Of a stretch of 64,000 nucleotides of DNA, positions 33,191 to 44,927 are shown one piece after another. The position numbers were made by a program, and so were the translations under genes. The notes under the pieces were generated by a model. It made no database searches, was not told the origin of the DNA, and saw only the letters and a program-made list of their open reading frames with translations. The stretch comes from Maratus speciosus. Lineage: Eukaryota > Arthropoda > Arachnida > Araneae > Salticidae. How positions within the stretch are numbered: the first letter of the stretch is position 1; every line of letters starts with the position of its first letter. The DNA lies in NCBI GenBank assembly GCA_963932465.1, contig OZ010800.1, positions 32,056,852-32,120,851 on the forward strand, read 5' to 3'.

Positions 33191-35290
33191 TAGCTTTAGT
33201 AATTTTTTTACCGTGTATCTTGTTTCAAAACGGCGGCAATTTAAAAATTTCAAATTTGGAAAAATGTATAAAAAGTTAATAATTGAAAATGTTTTTTCCC
33301 TTAGATGTTTGACCTTGATACAAGGATTGTCAAACTTTTCTGTTTCACCTATATCTATTTTAGACCACTGATTAGGGCCTACCTGCTGGGCTGCCCATCT
33401 GTTCCTTTCCATCTGAATGGGTTAATGCCTGGCAATGGGGCGAAGATTCGCCTGATCGGCGCATACCGGAGATGTACTTGAATAGTCTTTAAGCCATCTT
33501 ACCTGCACTGTTTTTTGTTGCTTTCGATAAAAATTAACCGTTTCCTAATTAATGCTTCGCTGGGTCGATCCGGCACTACACAGAACAGCTATTGCATGAT
33601 TGCGTGGAATTGAGATACTGCATGTGTTTTGAGCCAAATGTGGGGTGCAGGCTTAACATAAAGGATAATTTAGAAAAATTGGGTTAATTAATTACTTTAA
33701 AAAGGGAGGGTGACACATAATACCGAATCGCGCAAGACACATGGTTAATTTTGAGCCGAATATCAGGGTAGGCAGATTATGTCGTTGCAGAGGGAGATGG
33801 CACCCCGCATTTCCACCGTACCGACTATGCTATTTCAGACCGTTGAGGGGAGCTGTTTTGCTTTCTCTCTTCGGCTTTTGTAGTTTCAATTATTAGTTTT
33901 TATTCGTTATAGTTTTCTCTTGCAGTTAAAATTGTCTGTGTAAAGTAAATTTCGTTTTTGTCTTAGAAGTTTGACACTATCTTGGTGTTATTATCACTTT
34001 CTTCGTTTTCAGTAACTTTTTCTTGGTTATAATCAGTTACGAGATTTGTCTTTCTTGTATTGTGTCTTCTGGGGTAGAGCCTTGTTTTGGCCATTAGTTC
34101 ATTGTGTTTGACGGCCACTCTCAGAACACTTGAAAAAAGGCTTATCTTACATGTAAATTTAATTAGTTTTGATTTTGGCCCACTTGTTTGCATGTTTCGC
34201 GATAGAATGGAGCCTCTTGTACGGCTATTAGTTCGTCTATTTCTTAATGATGTCTGTTATTGTTGTAATGAAGCTCTTTTTATTTATTCTGGCAGGCTTT
34301 TTAGTGGTTGAAAAATTTAACTACCAGTCTACCATATTGTTTTATTTGCTGTTTTCGCTTCGTTCTATAGCATTTCTTTCTTTCTTGTGGGTTTTGGTTG
34401 TATTATTTGCGATTGAGCTCTTTAGCTGTCAGTCTCGAACATTGATTGATTTTCTGATATCGCTTATCCAGTTCGTTATCCCTATATTTGTAAATATGCT
34501 ATCTGGACATCAGTTCAAAACTAAAAGACTTTCGCTCAACTTTTAAGTTCTCTTATATCTTAAAACAAGGTTGGGATATAGGAATTTGAAATTCTAGAGT
34601 GACTGAAATATTTGAAATAAGACAACTGATTAAAAAAAAGGAATTCCTCAATAAAAGGCTTTATTCCACGCGTTTAATTGAACATGGTTTCGCACAAATT
34701 TTCTTTCAGTATTGTAACTACTGTTCCAACGTTCATACCATTAAAACAGCATAATCATAACAACCAGCGACAAATTCTAAAAAGCTTGGCGATACTTGTA
34801 AAAGACATCTCCGTATACGAGACATCTCTTTTTGATAGAAAAATATTTATCGTCCCAGTTGCTCTGTACAGAATTTATAACGTTCTTACATATAACAGTT
34901 ATGCTCTATAAAAGGCGATATTTGTTATAGACAATAGAACGATACACATACTTTTGTATAGAGGAAATTTTCACAAAATTATATATTTAGGTAAAATAAC
35001 ATACCTTATGTTTCTTAATATTGTCGCTAGAGGTTAGCACTAAACGATACGCAGTTATCATGTGGAATCCATCAGTAACAATTAGAAAATTAATGACGAT
35101 GGTTTGAAGTTTGTATTTTTCATTATTTTCTAAGAAACTGTTTACTCCTTCGTCAGAAATTTCTTTGCTAATTCACGTCTGTTTCATTTCAGTGATTACA
35201 TATCTGAAGTATAAGTTGAGTACTTACTTATTTTCAGATTTTTTTCTGTATATTCAAAAATTAAAAAAAATGAATGTGTTATCGAATACT
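33191..35290. other. Spacer without recognisable genes
   Basis: 33400-33850 is modestly GC-richer. Overlapping plus ORFs at 34087-34311 and 34247-34546 encode hydrophobic, Phe/Leu-rich peptides, and the latter (99 aa) could form two or three membrane segments. Neither has a conserved motif, and opposite-strand ORFs overlap them. I see no repeat structure or RNA gene. Confidence 0.35.
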
Positions 35291-35317
35291 GCCTCTGTAT
35301 ATAGGGTATTGCGATTG

Positions 35318-36002
35318 TAGGTAAAATGCAATGCCGGTTTGTGTAAAATGGGATTTATCGATTCACCCAGACATATTTGCCGGTCCAATTTTCTGTGCGT
35401 CAGTTGTGAACGAAAGTCCATCGGAAAAAAAGTAAAGGACAGTAACACGAGTTCTATAGATAACAGACTATCTTGACCCAATCTGTCAATTTCCACCTTC
35501 TCAATGTCACCTCCTCCCATTTCAGTGCCTACAACATCTGTTACCGATACTCCGAAAACGTGTGTATCTTTTCAACAGGCAACATCTTAAAGTTCATCAT
35601 CTTCATTTATCAGACCACTTGATGTATCTCTATTTCATTGTGCATCACATGTTGGATTATCCTCTAAAAATAAGAAGCATGGAGGTGCACTAATTCAGAC
35701 TAGCACTCCTAATATTGCCAAAGCGAAGGCAAAAGCTGCTGAGAAAAATAATTCACAGTCAAAATGTGCAGCTGTACAGGCTAAGAAGATAATTCGCTTT
35801 GTTACATCCAATGATGACGACGAAGAATTGGATCTTTCTGCAGATGATGGTGATGGAGCCTGTCTTTATTCCAATGATTTATTCAGTCACTTAAAACCGA
35901 AGGAAAAATGGATAAAATGTGTTGAGCATTCAACGGGGTCGCATAGTAAATGTGTTTATTGGTGTTAAAAAATGTTTTATTTGTGATGACGTACTCAAGT
36001 AA
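35318..36002 (+). pseudogene. pogo/Tigger-type transposase C-terminus with zinc finger
   Basis: The plus strand reads IHPDIFAGPIFCASVVNESP at about 35350-35415, matching the GIYPFNPDIF-type motif at the end of the DDE domain in Tigger/jerky-like transposases. After frame breaks, a basic linker, AKAKAKAAEKNNSQSKCAAV (near 35720-35775), leads into an acidic run, SNDDDEELDLSADDGDG. Then come CLYSNDLFSHLKPKEKWIKC and VE-S-SHSKC, and in a shifted frame GVKKCFICDDVLK and a stop at 36002. The Cys/His order suggests a PHD-like finger, as in many invertebrate pogo-type proteins, with the second Cys (CLYS) and another ligand lost. The catalytic DDE part is absent. This is a 5'-truncated, frameshifted relic. 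Confidence 0.6.
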
Positions 36003-36229
36003 AATTCATAGCAACTTTAGGGTGTGTCGTTTTAGGACATCACCGTCAATAAAATGACATAGTGCAGCATTTTATATAAATCGTTATTTCAAAGCCGTGA
36101 CTTTATTTGTTACATTTTAAAAGGCACCACTGCATTTTGAATGCTTCGCAAAATTAATTTCTAACTAGTATGTTGTGGCCATCACAAAACTTTCTTCCAT
36201 ATAAATCACGTCAATTAAATCATTTAAAT

Positions 36230-37310
36230 AGTACAAGAAATTACATGAATTTAGCACCAATTCATATCAAAGTATATCTGAATTTGAAGTTTGATGAAAA
36301 TTCGTGCATTAGTTCTTGAGATAGAGCTATAGCGGAAATTCTGAAAAATGTAGCATAGCAGCGCCACCTGTTGAGCGATTTACACCAAAAATAAACAGCA
36401 CTAAATGATATCAAGGTATACCTGAATCTGAAGTTTGTTGAAAATCTAAGCGTTAGTTCTTGAGATAAAGCTGGAAATCGCAAAAAATACAGCATAGCAG
36501 CGCCACCTGTTGAGCGATTTATACCAAAAATTAAACAGCACTAATTTATACGTCAATTCATGCCAAGGAATAACTAAATCTGAAGTTTGATGAAAATCCG
36601 TGCAATAGTTCTTGAGATACAGCTCTTACTAAAATCGTGAAAATGCAGCACATCAGTGCCACCTGTTGGGAGATTTACACCAAAAATTAAACAACACTAA
36701 TTTATATCAGGGACTAACTAAATCTGAAGTTTGATGAAAATTCGTGCATTTTTTCTTGAGTTAGAGTTATTGCGATAATCATGAATAATGCAGCATAGCA
36801 GCGCCACCTGTTGGGCGATTTTCATAAAAAAGTAATCAGCACCACACTATATCCTGGACTAACTGAATCTGAAGTTTTATGAAAATCCGTGCTGTAGTTC
36901 TTGAGATATAGCTATTGCAGAAATCGTGAAAAATGCCGCATAGCAACGCCACCTGTTGGGCGATTTTTGCCCAAAACTAATCAGGTCCAGTTTATATTAA
37001 GGTCTAACTAAATATAAAGTCTTGTGAAATTCCGTGCATTAGTTCTTGAGATAGAGCGCCCACAAAATTTTTGTCACATACAGACTCACAAAGTGACAGA
37101 GTGACAGACAGACATTTTCTAAAAACCATCAAATTGTGTTCTGGGCATTCTAAAACGTATAAATGAGTCGAAAACCGGAAGTCGAAATTTTTCACGAATC
37201 CAATACTTTCTTCTTGTAAAGATAGAAGAAAATAAAAAACCGGAAGTCGAAATTTTTCACGAATCCAATACTTTCTTCTTGTAAAGATAGAAGAAAGTAA
37301 AAATAATGGT
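36230..37310. repeat. ~145-bp tandem array with a ~66-bp duplicated tail
   Basis: Five-plus units are marked by CAGCGCCACCTGTTG at 36359, 36498, 36654 (variant), 36799 and 36944, with spacings of 139, 156, 145 and 145. Each has TCTGAAGTTTGATGAAAATC and TAGTTCTTGAGATA. The array ends in AAATTTTTGTCACATACAG, a GACAGA-rich tract, and a ~66-bp unit (ACCGGAAGTCGAAATTTTTC...) present twice (about 37170 and 37240). ORFs here are repeat artefacts. Confidence 0.85.
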
Positions 37311-38870
37311 CACGAGAAAACATTTGTATGAATGAAAGCCTTTCTTACTTATGGTATGTTATTTTAGTACAGTTTCAAAATCGTCCTTTGTAAATTTCTA
37401 AATAATGAGTATTGTCAATGAAATTTTCCGAAAAATAATATTAAGTAAAATGAATTCCGCTGGTCAGTATATTAGCTTGTAACCGATCAATATGTAATCA
37501 ATATGTAATAGCTCAATCCTTGTAATAGGCGAATTTATATATATAAAAGAAAGTCTGGATTGGAGATTAATAACGCACAACCCAAACTAATGAACCTAAA
37601 ATCTTGAAAATTGGGGTAAAAATACTCCTTATGACATAGAGCGCTGCTAAGAAAAGATTTTCTAAAATTCCACACCTAAGGTGGGTCAAAAATAGAACGA
37701 GATATAAAAAAATTCCTTAAAAATATGATTTCATAGTTATTTTGCAACTGATAACATATTTTAGTGTATTTTTGTATGCTGAATAGACTGGTACTAACCA
37801 AATTCTTTTCAGTCTAATAGTTCATGAGATATTTCACATTTTTCTAATTTTGGTACCAAAACCTCAAATTTGCAAGTGATAATTTCTAAAAACTCATTCT
37901 ATTCATTCTGTTACTATAGCAAGGGAATAAATACAAACTGAATAATTTTTTAAAGAATTCTTTTGGTTAAATAATTAAAATAACTAGGTCAGTTAGGAAA
38001 AAATTACAAACGCCTCAAAAACTAAAAAAAAACTACGGTACATTTTATTTTTACCAACACATGTATAGTAATGTATGGTATCGCGCCATTTATTTCAACC
38101 CTAACCGTGCATAGAATTATTATTGCAAACTGTGCCAAACATTAACATTTGCTATTTATTGAACGTGAATATTTTTATGAGTATTATTCGATCGTGATCT
38201 CGCAAAACTTTTTCATTTGCTATTTTTTGAAGAAATATTTATTATTAATTATAACTTACATTTATTACTGGTGCTGACATGTATTTTACCATTTGGTAGT
38301 TATCTTATGATGAGGAAGCTACAATAAAATTATTTCAGAACTTAGGAATTATGCATATAAAAATGTTTTGTTCAATAAACCATGAATGTCTTCATTCAAA
38401 AAATGGAATGTTTACTGCTGCAAGTTATTTATTTCTTCTTTTGATTTAAGTACTTATTTTTATTGATTTAAAAAAAAAATGGTAGGTCAAAGTCTGTAAT
38501 TTTCAAAAGTTAATTTATTAAATGCTTATTTTTTTATCACCAAGAATGTTTTTTTTTATCAAATATGTCATTTCATTTTGCGCCAACTATTACGCTTGGC
38601 GACAGTGGTGTTGACAAAAATACCAAAACAGTTATTGATTCTATTTCAAATCCAAAGAAAAAAGTTTTAATGAGAAATAAATATTGTAAAATGAAAACAT
38701 TTAATATAAATGTAAAAACAATGTTTGAACGGCTTAAAAATGTTTTCATTTTCAAAGGTTTAAATTTTAAGTTGCTTAGTAATAGCTACGACGGGAGTTC
38801 TAAAATTAGGTGAACTCGATTATGAAAGAATTCAAGTTTTACTTAATGGATTTTAATGACTCTTATACAG

Positions 38871-40225
38871 CACTGTAAAAAAAATTCCGCAACGTTCCTG
38901 GGAAAAAATGGGCAGCTGAGTTGCCCATTATTTCCAAGAAACATTTCTTGAAAATGACTGGAACTTTACTGTATATGTTAAAAACTTCCTACAGAAATGC
39001 CAGTAAGTTTCCTGCGAAATACCAGGAATATTTATGGTGACAGCAAAACATTACTGACATTTCACAGCATGCGGGATCCGCAGACGATTTTTACATTTCC
39101 AGTTGACAATTTTCGCTTTATTATCATTATTTGTTAGAATGAAAAAATATTTTGAAATTGACATCAAAATTATTATTTATAATTTACACGAAAAAATAAA
39201 TTTTCAGTTAAAATTCAATAAAGTAAATATATATATATGATATATTGTTTCTGAACTTTGCTTAAAATATAAAAATATATAAATGTAAATAATAATTAGA
39301 AAAAAAATCTAGACATAAAATATTTTGGATTTTCGTCAGTAATTATGTTAGTTTACAAGTTAGATAAAATACATATAAATTTTCATGAAAAAAAAAAAAA
39401 AAAAACCTAAACGTAATTGTATAATTTTTCCGAAAATAAAAAAAAATTCAAATTTGCAGCAATTCAAAGTGTCAAATATATATCAAATTTAAATCAAATT
39501 GTAATAAAGTGTTAAAATATAAAATTAATTAAAAAAGAAAAAAAAAAGCCCAGAGGTAGCATCGAACTCGGGCCGTATGGGTGGCGTGCGAGCTTTCTGC
39601 GTCCACACCACGAAAGACAAGTTGAGAGCTGCAAACTAATGGGTATTTGAAACGTATGCTAAACCTCGGCATCTAATTTCTCAAAATCTAAGGCCCATTT
39701 GAAGAAATCCTTTCACAAGAATAATTAGAGATAAGAACTCTAAAACATACTTTAAATTAATCAAAATCGGTGAGAATCATGTTTGATGGTCCCCTGGTTA
39801 ATGGAGATCCAAATAATAGGTGTATTTTTTTTACACGATCTGCTCGTTAAACGTTCCACAGACAAGTACGAGAGATAATCTCTTAGCGATGTCACAGAGG
39901 TATTGTATTTTCATCTGAATTGTCTTGACAATAAAGACATAAAGGATTATGTCGTCTATTGATTTATTTGCATTCCATATTGATTTTTTTACATTCATTT
40001 AAGTAATTCGTTTTCGACACTCGCGCGCGAGCAACGGATTATAGCAAAAAAATAATAAATGGCGGCCGCAGCATTTTGCTGTTTTCAACTTTTGTTCGGG
40101 GTTCAGGAACGTTTCAGATAAGAAAACCAGAATTTCACAGGAAAGAGCTAAATTATTCTGAAAACCTGAGAAAAGGCGAAACGTTCCTGGATTTTACATG
40201 GAACGTTACCATTTTTTTCACAGTG
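38871..40225. mobile_element. Nested TIR element (CACTGTRAAAAAAAT ends)
   Basis: The left terminus CACTGTAAAAAAAATTCC and inverted right terminus (TTTTTTTCACAGTG) are each followed by ACGTTCC blocks; AACGTTCCTGG-like sequence occurs several times in both ends. The element is 1355 bp with an AT-rich core containing a tRNA-like segment, and no ORF is convincing. A clear target duplication was not found. Confidence 0.6.
39549..39620 (-). other. tRNA-like segment
   Basis: On the minus strand, CCCGAGTTCGATGCTACC (39554-39571) carries a good B box, and GTGGTGTGGACGCAG upstream is weakly A-box-like. Flanking DNA lacks a cloverleaf. It is similar to the tRNA-like modules near 6.7, 9.6 and 10.6 kb. 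It is probably a SINE head or tRNA relic. Confidence 0.45.
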
Positions 40226-41739
40226 AGTTAGTTAGATAATATTTCAGGGATTTCAATATTTATAATATTCTAAATTGTTTAGTGACGGAGCTATGCGGAA
40301 AAAGTTCTCAGTGGTATAGTACAGGAAATTGGAGGATATACGCTACAGACGGAGGGTATATATTAAAGAGCATATATGCTATAGTTATGGAAGTTGTGCA
40401 GAATTTCTTAAAAGTTTCAGAAGTTATGCGGCGTATACCTACTCCCACATCTTTGAGAGTTTTATAATCAGGTTAACGCGATTATGAAAGCTATATTTAA
40501 CTATCTCACTATATAATAAAATGCAAAGAAAAATTTCATTTCGGCAGCTTATAACTTGAGTTCTGCTGAATAGATTTTGATGGGACTTACATTGTTAGTC
40601 TGTTGATTATTTAGAAAAGATGTTAGTATGAAACATAACGTTATACGTTGCTTAGTTAAAAAATTATGGGGAAAATTCTAAATCACATGAACACAATTTC
40701 GAAAGATTGGCTTTCTTTAAAGGTTTCGCTGAATGAATTTTTTGGGATTTAAACTGTTAATTAGATCATTTTTAGGGGAGGTTTCGGTACATTTCCCAGT
40801 CTAAAAGATTCTGCTAAGTGGATTTCGATGGAACTTGATTGGCTAGTTAATTTTTCAGTGAATGTTTTACTATAAAACACATATCATTTTTTTAGTCATC
40901 AGGTTGCTTGATTGTAGAATTATGGCTGAAAGTTCTTGAATCAGGCGAACCGAATTATTATGAACGATTAAAACTTTCAATAAGTCCAATTAATGAATTC
41001 TCATGAGACTTGCATTGATAATTTTTCATGAACCCTTTTAGTATATCACATATTGTTCTATCGTTCTTTACCGAACCCTACACTAAAGATCAACTAAAGA
41101 AGTTGGTCCTCAACAGCCTAAATCTTGTATGTCTCAATAAAAGATATATTATAATAATGACGTTCATATTGTTTTCAGCAATGCGATTGGAGATTCCAGC
41201 TAAATGTCTATATTGCTTTAAAACGCATAATCAAATTCACAGATATATTTTGTTTGATTCAAGGTTTCTTTAGAAAAACCGACCAGCGTAGTGGGCGAAG
41301 GCTGCTAGTATCTCATAAATCAATTTTACATACAAATGTCAAATTTGTTACAAAACCATTCTTATTATATTTTAGTTAAAATTCTATCAATTATATTTTA
41401 TAATAATGTTTTCTTACAGCTGATTTCTCAAAAGTAACACATTTTTCTGCATTTCCCTCTTTCATGCACAGCACCTAAAGAAAAATTAAAAGAGTGTTTC
41501 TATACATACATACATACATACATAGATATATTTAAATCACTACATTTCGAAATATTTTTTTCAGTTTTAGCTTCATTTAAATATTAAAATCTTACTAATT
41601 TTTTTGGTTATATTTCTTAATTTTTAATTTATTTTTAATTTATCATGTAATTTATAATACGCATTCAAAAGTATCATAATTGTGTAGGGCAAAAACATAT
41701 TAAAATATACATATCTTCGACTCAGGGCAACATTAGGGT

Positions 41740-41945
41740 ATCTAGTAATAATCGAAAATGAGATGCCTGACTCACTGCTGTGAAAAACTGTGACAGCATC
41801 TAGTGAAACAGTACGGAAATTTTATAAAACACATCTGAGATGTAGTATTAAACATAACTTTGTGTTTAAGAAGTTGTTCCACTAGATGCAAACACAATTT
41901 CTCATAACAGTAAGACAGACATCTCATTTTTTATTATTACTAGAT
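41740..41945. mobile_element. Small fold-back element (MITE-like)
   Basis: ATCTAGTAATAAT at 41740 is mirrored by ATTATTACTAGAT ending at 41945. Inverted similarity extends about 72 bp through AAAATGAGATG and GCATCTAGTG. The element is 206 bp with almost no unpaired core. No unambiguous target duplication was found. Confidence 0.75.
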
Positions 41946-44022
41946 GTACTACTATTTCTCTGAGGCGATGATATGAGAAAGGTAATTTGAAAATATTATT
42001 TCACTCAGTTTATAACAATTGTAAAAATGAATGCATATAAATCCATGTTTAATAATTCCCATCATTTAAAAAATTTTGTGCGTTTTGGAATTTTTTCGAA
42101 TAATACTTTTTATATAATTTTTGTATCGAATTTACATGCCTTCGTTGAATAAACAGTTTAAAAGTTCCTTTTTACATATCAAAAATTAAAAATATTTATT
42201 CATCAAATTTATTATTATGTAAGGCAATTCAGAACATATCAGAATATGAATAAGAATATATATATAACTTTGAATTTGCAAATAATTCTTATGCTTTCAA
42301 TTTCTTTCATTATTCGAAATATGTTTTTTGTTATTTATTGTCAGTAATATTTTTATTTATCTCTTTTGCAATAGCAAGAAAATATGACATGTGTTTACTG
42401 GTGAATATCACAAAATGTGAGATTTTGAAAAAACAAATTTTGAAAATTTAAATCGTTTCAAAGCTTCTGATTTTTTAAAATGTTGGTTGAACAGCTGCAT
42501 AAAGGAATTTATATGTAAAATTGTTAAAGTTTGAAGGGCTTACGTTCATTTTTATGTAATTATAATTATGTGTAATTTTCTTGGCATATGCATGTCAGGG
42601 TAATGACAATTTCATTCTAAAATATTTTTCACATTCTTGTTTGTTTTTTTTTAATATTTAGATCTAATATTTAAATTTTGTTTAAAGGAACGTGTTTACT
42701 CTATAGTAAAACAAATTCAGTGTAATGTTCAGTTTTATTTGTAATTTACAGAAGCCAGGAAAGTGACAAAAAATATCTACTTAATTTTTACAAATCCTTT
42801 AAACACATTATTTTCAAAGATATATCTGAAAGATCTTGCTGGTAGCAATGATTTTACTACTTCTGATTTGAACTATGTCAAGAACAAGAAGAATTATTCT
42901 GCAGCGCCGTCTTTGTACCTCATAAAGAACTAAAATGAGCAGGCCAGGACAATGACATTAATTATCAGTGACAATCATATTTATATTATGGAAAATTATT
43001 TTTAAAATACAGAGCTTGTTACTTTCCACATATATGTGTTATATAAGGTATAATTATTAATTAGACATTAAAAAAACCAAAAAAGTTATTTGTACATGAT
43101 AGCAGAAAGCCTTTTACTTTGCACACATCACAGTGTGACATGCCAGGAAAATGACTATATGAAATTTTAAGTCTTTTAATTGCTTTTTTGTGTTATTATA
43201 AATATAATATCTCTTGAAAATATTTCTAAGAATATGTTTTATTAGAATGTAAAAAAGAAAATTGCAGTATACAACATTAAATAGAAATTTTATTGTGCGG
43301 ACTGCAATTTCCGTATTTTGTGATATTGAACCTCACATATGTATGTTTTAAAAACTATCCAACTATTTTCTATAAGTAACTTTGTAATTGTTTCTTTTTT
43401 AAGTTAAGGAGTCTCAGGACTCTTAAAGCTTCAATATTTTCAAAATTTTAATTTTTTTCGATGTTAAACTCGTATGTTTTTTGGAACAATTTGATATATT
43501 TGTTTCCTTGGAATTCTTGTTAGAACAGAAGTTATGGCTTTTAGAATTATATACGCGCAGTAGCTAAAGCGGCGTTTCCGAAACTTTAAAGTCATTTTTC
43601 TCCAAATGACGCTTTGGGGCACAACACGCAGAATATTCCAAATACTTCTGAATATATTTTCATAAAATTTTCAAGACATATATTTCATCTTAGCCTGTAT
43701 AAACTGAACCTAAAAAGTTCATTTTTATTGTTCAAAAATAGTTTTTTACGTGATTATACTGCTGAAATTTTAAAAAATTTGTATAGCTAAATAGAACTTT
43801 GTATTAAAATTATAAAATTGCTTTAAATACAAATTTATTTAGGTCAGGTTAATTACTACAGACTGAAGTTTAACTAGGCACGGAAAATTTAATTCTAGTT
43901 GAAAAATTTATTTTGTAATCCTGCTCGTAAGCTCTTGTACCAATTTCTGCTCAACAAATGACTAACAGTTTGGAGCGCCCTATAAATACTAATTCTGCAT
44001 CTTGCAGTTTTTTAAATTGGGG
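41946..44022. other. AT-rich spacer, no gene seen
   Basis: A short motif close to GCCAGGAAAATGAC appears near 42593, 42754, 42943 and 43140, at 160-200-base spacing, perhaps marking a very decayed tandem repeat. Otherwise there is no ORF, RNA gene or TIR pair that I can support. Confidence 0.4.
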
Positions 44023-44927
44023 AGGGTAGTACACGGTGAGACAAAAATTATTATTACTTAACAAATGGCGACGATTTTTATTCTTTTGAAAAATTTTGCT
44101 ACTTCTTTAAGCTACACAAATGCGCTAGACATTAATGTATAAATGGTTTTTAAAAAAATATTTATAAAAGCACAGAAAAAGCATAACGGAGTATCTAAAA
44201 TTGTCTCACTGTGTACCACAAGTAGTACACAGCGAGACAATGTATAGTTTTTCATAAATCATACATTTTTAAACTCTATCAGTAATTTTCTGCAGTTTAT
44301 GATTTCTAATTAATATTTCTAAATTTTCAAAATATTAAAAATATGAGTCTCGTGTGGACAATGGCAGACCTTGGCTACCTTAATGCAAATTTTCAGCCTC
44401 TTACGTTTAGTAAATTTCCCTAGCCATCGCACGCCCACACACACAGAGAGAAAGAGAGAGAGAAAAAAAACCCTTGTTTTGTTAATAAATAACTTTTTTA
44501 ACATCAGAACCATACAGTAGGTACACAATACACTCACTCACTGTGTACTTTCTCACTGTGTACTTTCGTTACGTTGTAACAAAATGGATGCCACATCTGT
44601 TACATCAATTTCATCGCTTTAAAAAGTTTATGTCGTTTTGCCGAAATAGTCTATTATAAGATATAGCTAGGTTTGGTTAAGTAAATATATATCATATTGA
44701 AGAAAATAAACTCTAAAATAGACGTTTATGTAACTTTAACCACTATAAAATAAAGAATTATTTACTATTTTGTCGGACGAGTAACTGAAGTGCCGAAACT
44801 ACATCCACGTGTTGCATAAGATGAGGTCATTATGTGCGTGTGCCAGCTTGAAGAAAAAGTTACAACTACATGTCAAAGTTGCTGCTGACTCACTGTGTAC
44901 CATGTCTCACTGTGTACTCCCTACCCT
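44023..44927. mobile_element. Element with internal copies of its own termini
   Basis: The left end AGGGTAGTACACGGTGAGACA and the right end (inverse of AGGGTAGGGAGTACACAGTG) form TIRs. The terminal motif GTACACAGYGAGACAA also occurs twice back to back at 44201-44240 as a near-perfect palindrome, and again near 44535-44570. The 905-bp segment could be a composite of two or three short elements sharing these ends. No transposase is visible. Confidence 0.55.

Larger units (their letters stand above)
37535..41308 (+). mobile_element. Putative non-autonomous Helitron-like element
   Basis: The left part TATATATATAAAAGAAAGTC followed by CTGGATTGGAG resembles the start of a common arthropod repeat type. 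The right end, CCGACCAGCGTAGTGGGCG then GGCTGCTAG followed by T, fits a Helitron 3' terminus (CTRR before T). Interior blocks (TTTTTCAG, TTGTAGAATTATGG, TTCTTGAATCAGG) recur within it and at 22690-23000. No Rep/helicase ORF is present. The 5' boundary is uncertain, and another element (38871-40225) sits inside. Confidence 0.4.

Noticed and set aside
34247..34546. 99-codon hydrophobic ORF, possible membrane protein
   Set aside because: No conserved motif, overlapping alternative ORFs, and composition expected from T-rich sequence.
35254..35520. 88-codon minus ORF
   Set aside because: It is antisense to the pogo/Tigger-like C-terminal remnant, which has clear motifs on the plus strand.
36230..37310. 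CRISPR array
   Set aside because: The units are long, diverged over their whole length and without constant repeats plus unique spacers; this is a eukaryotic tandem repeat.
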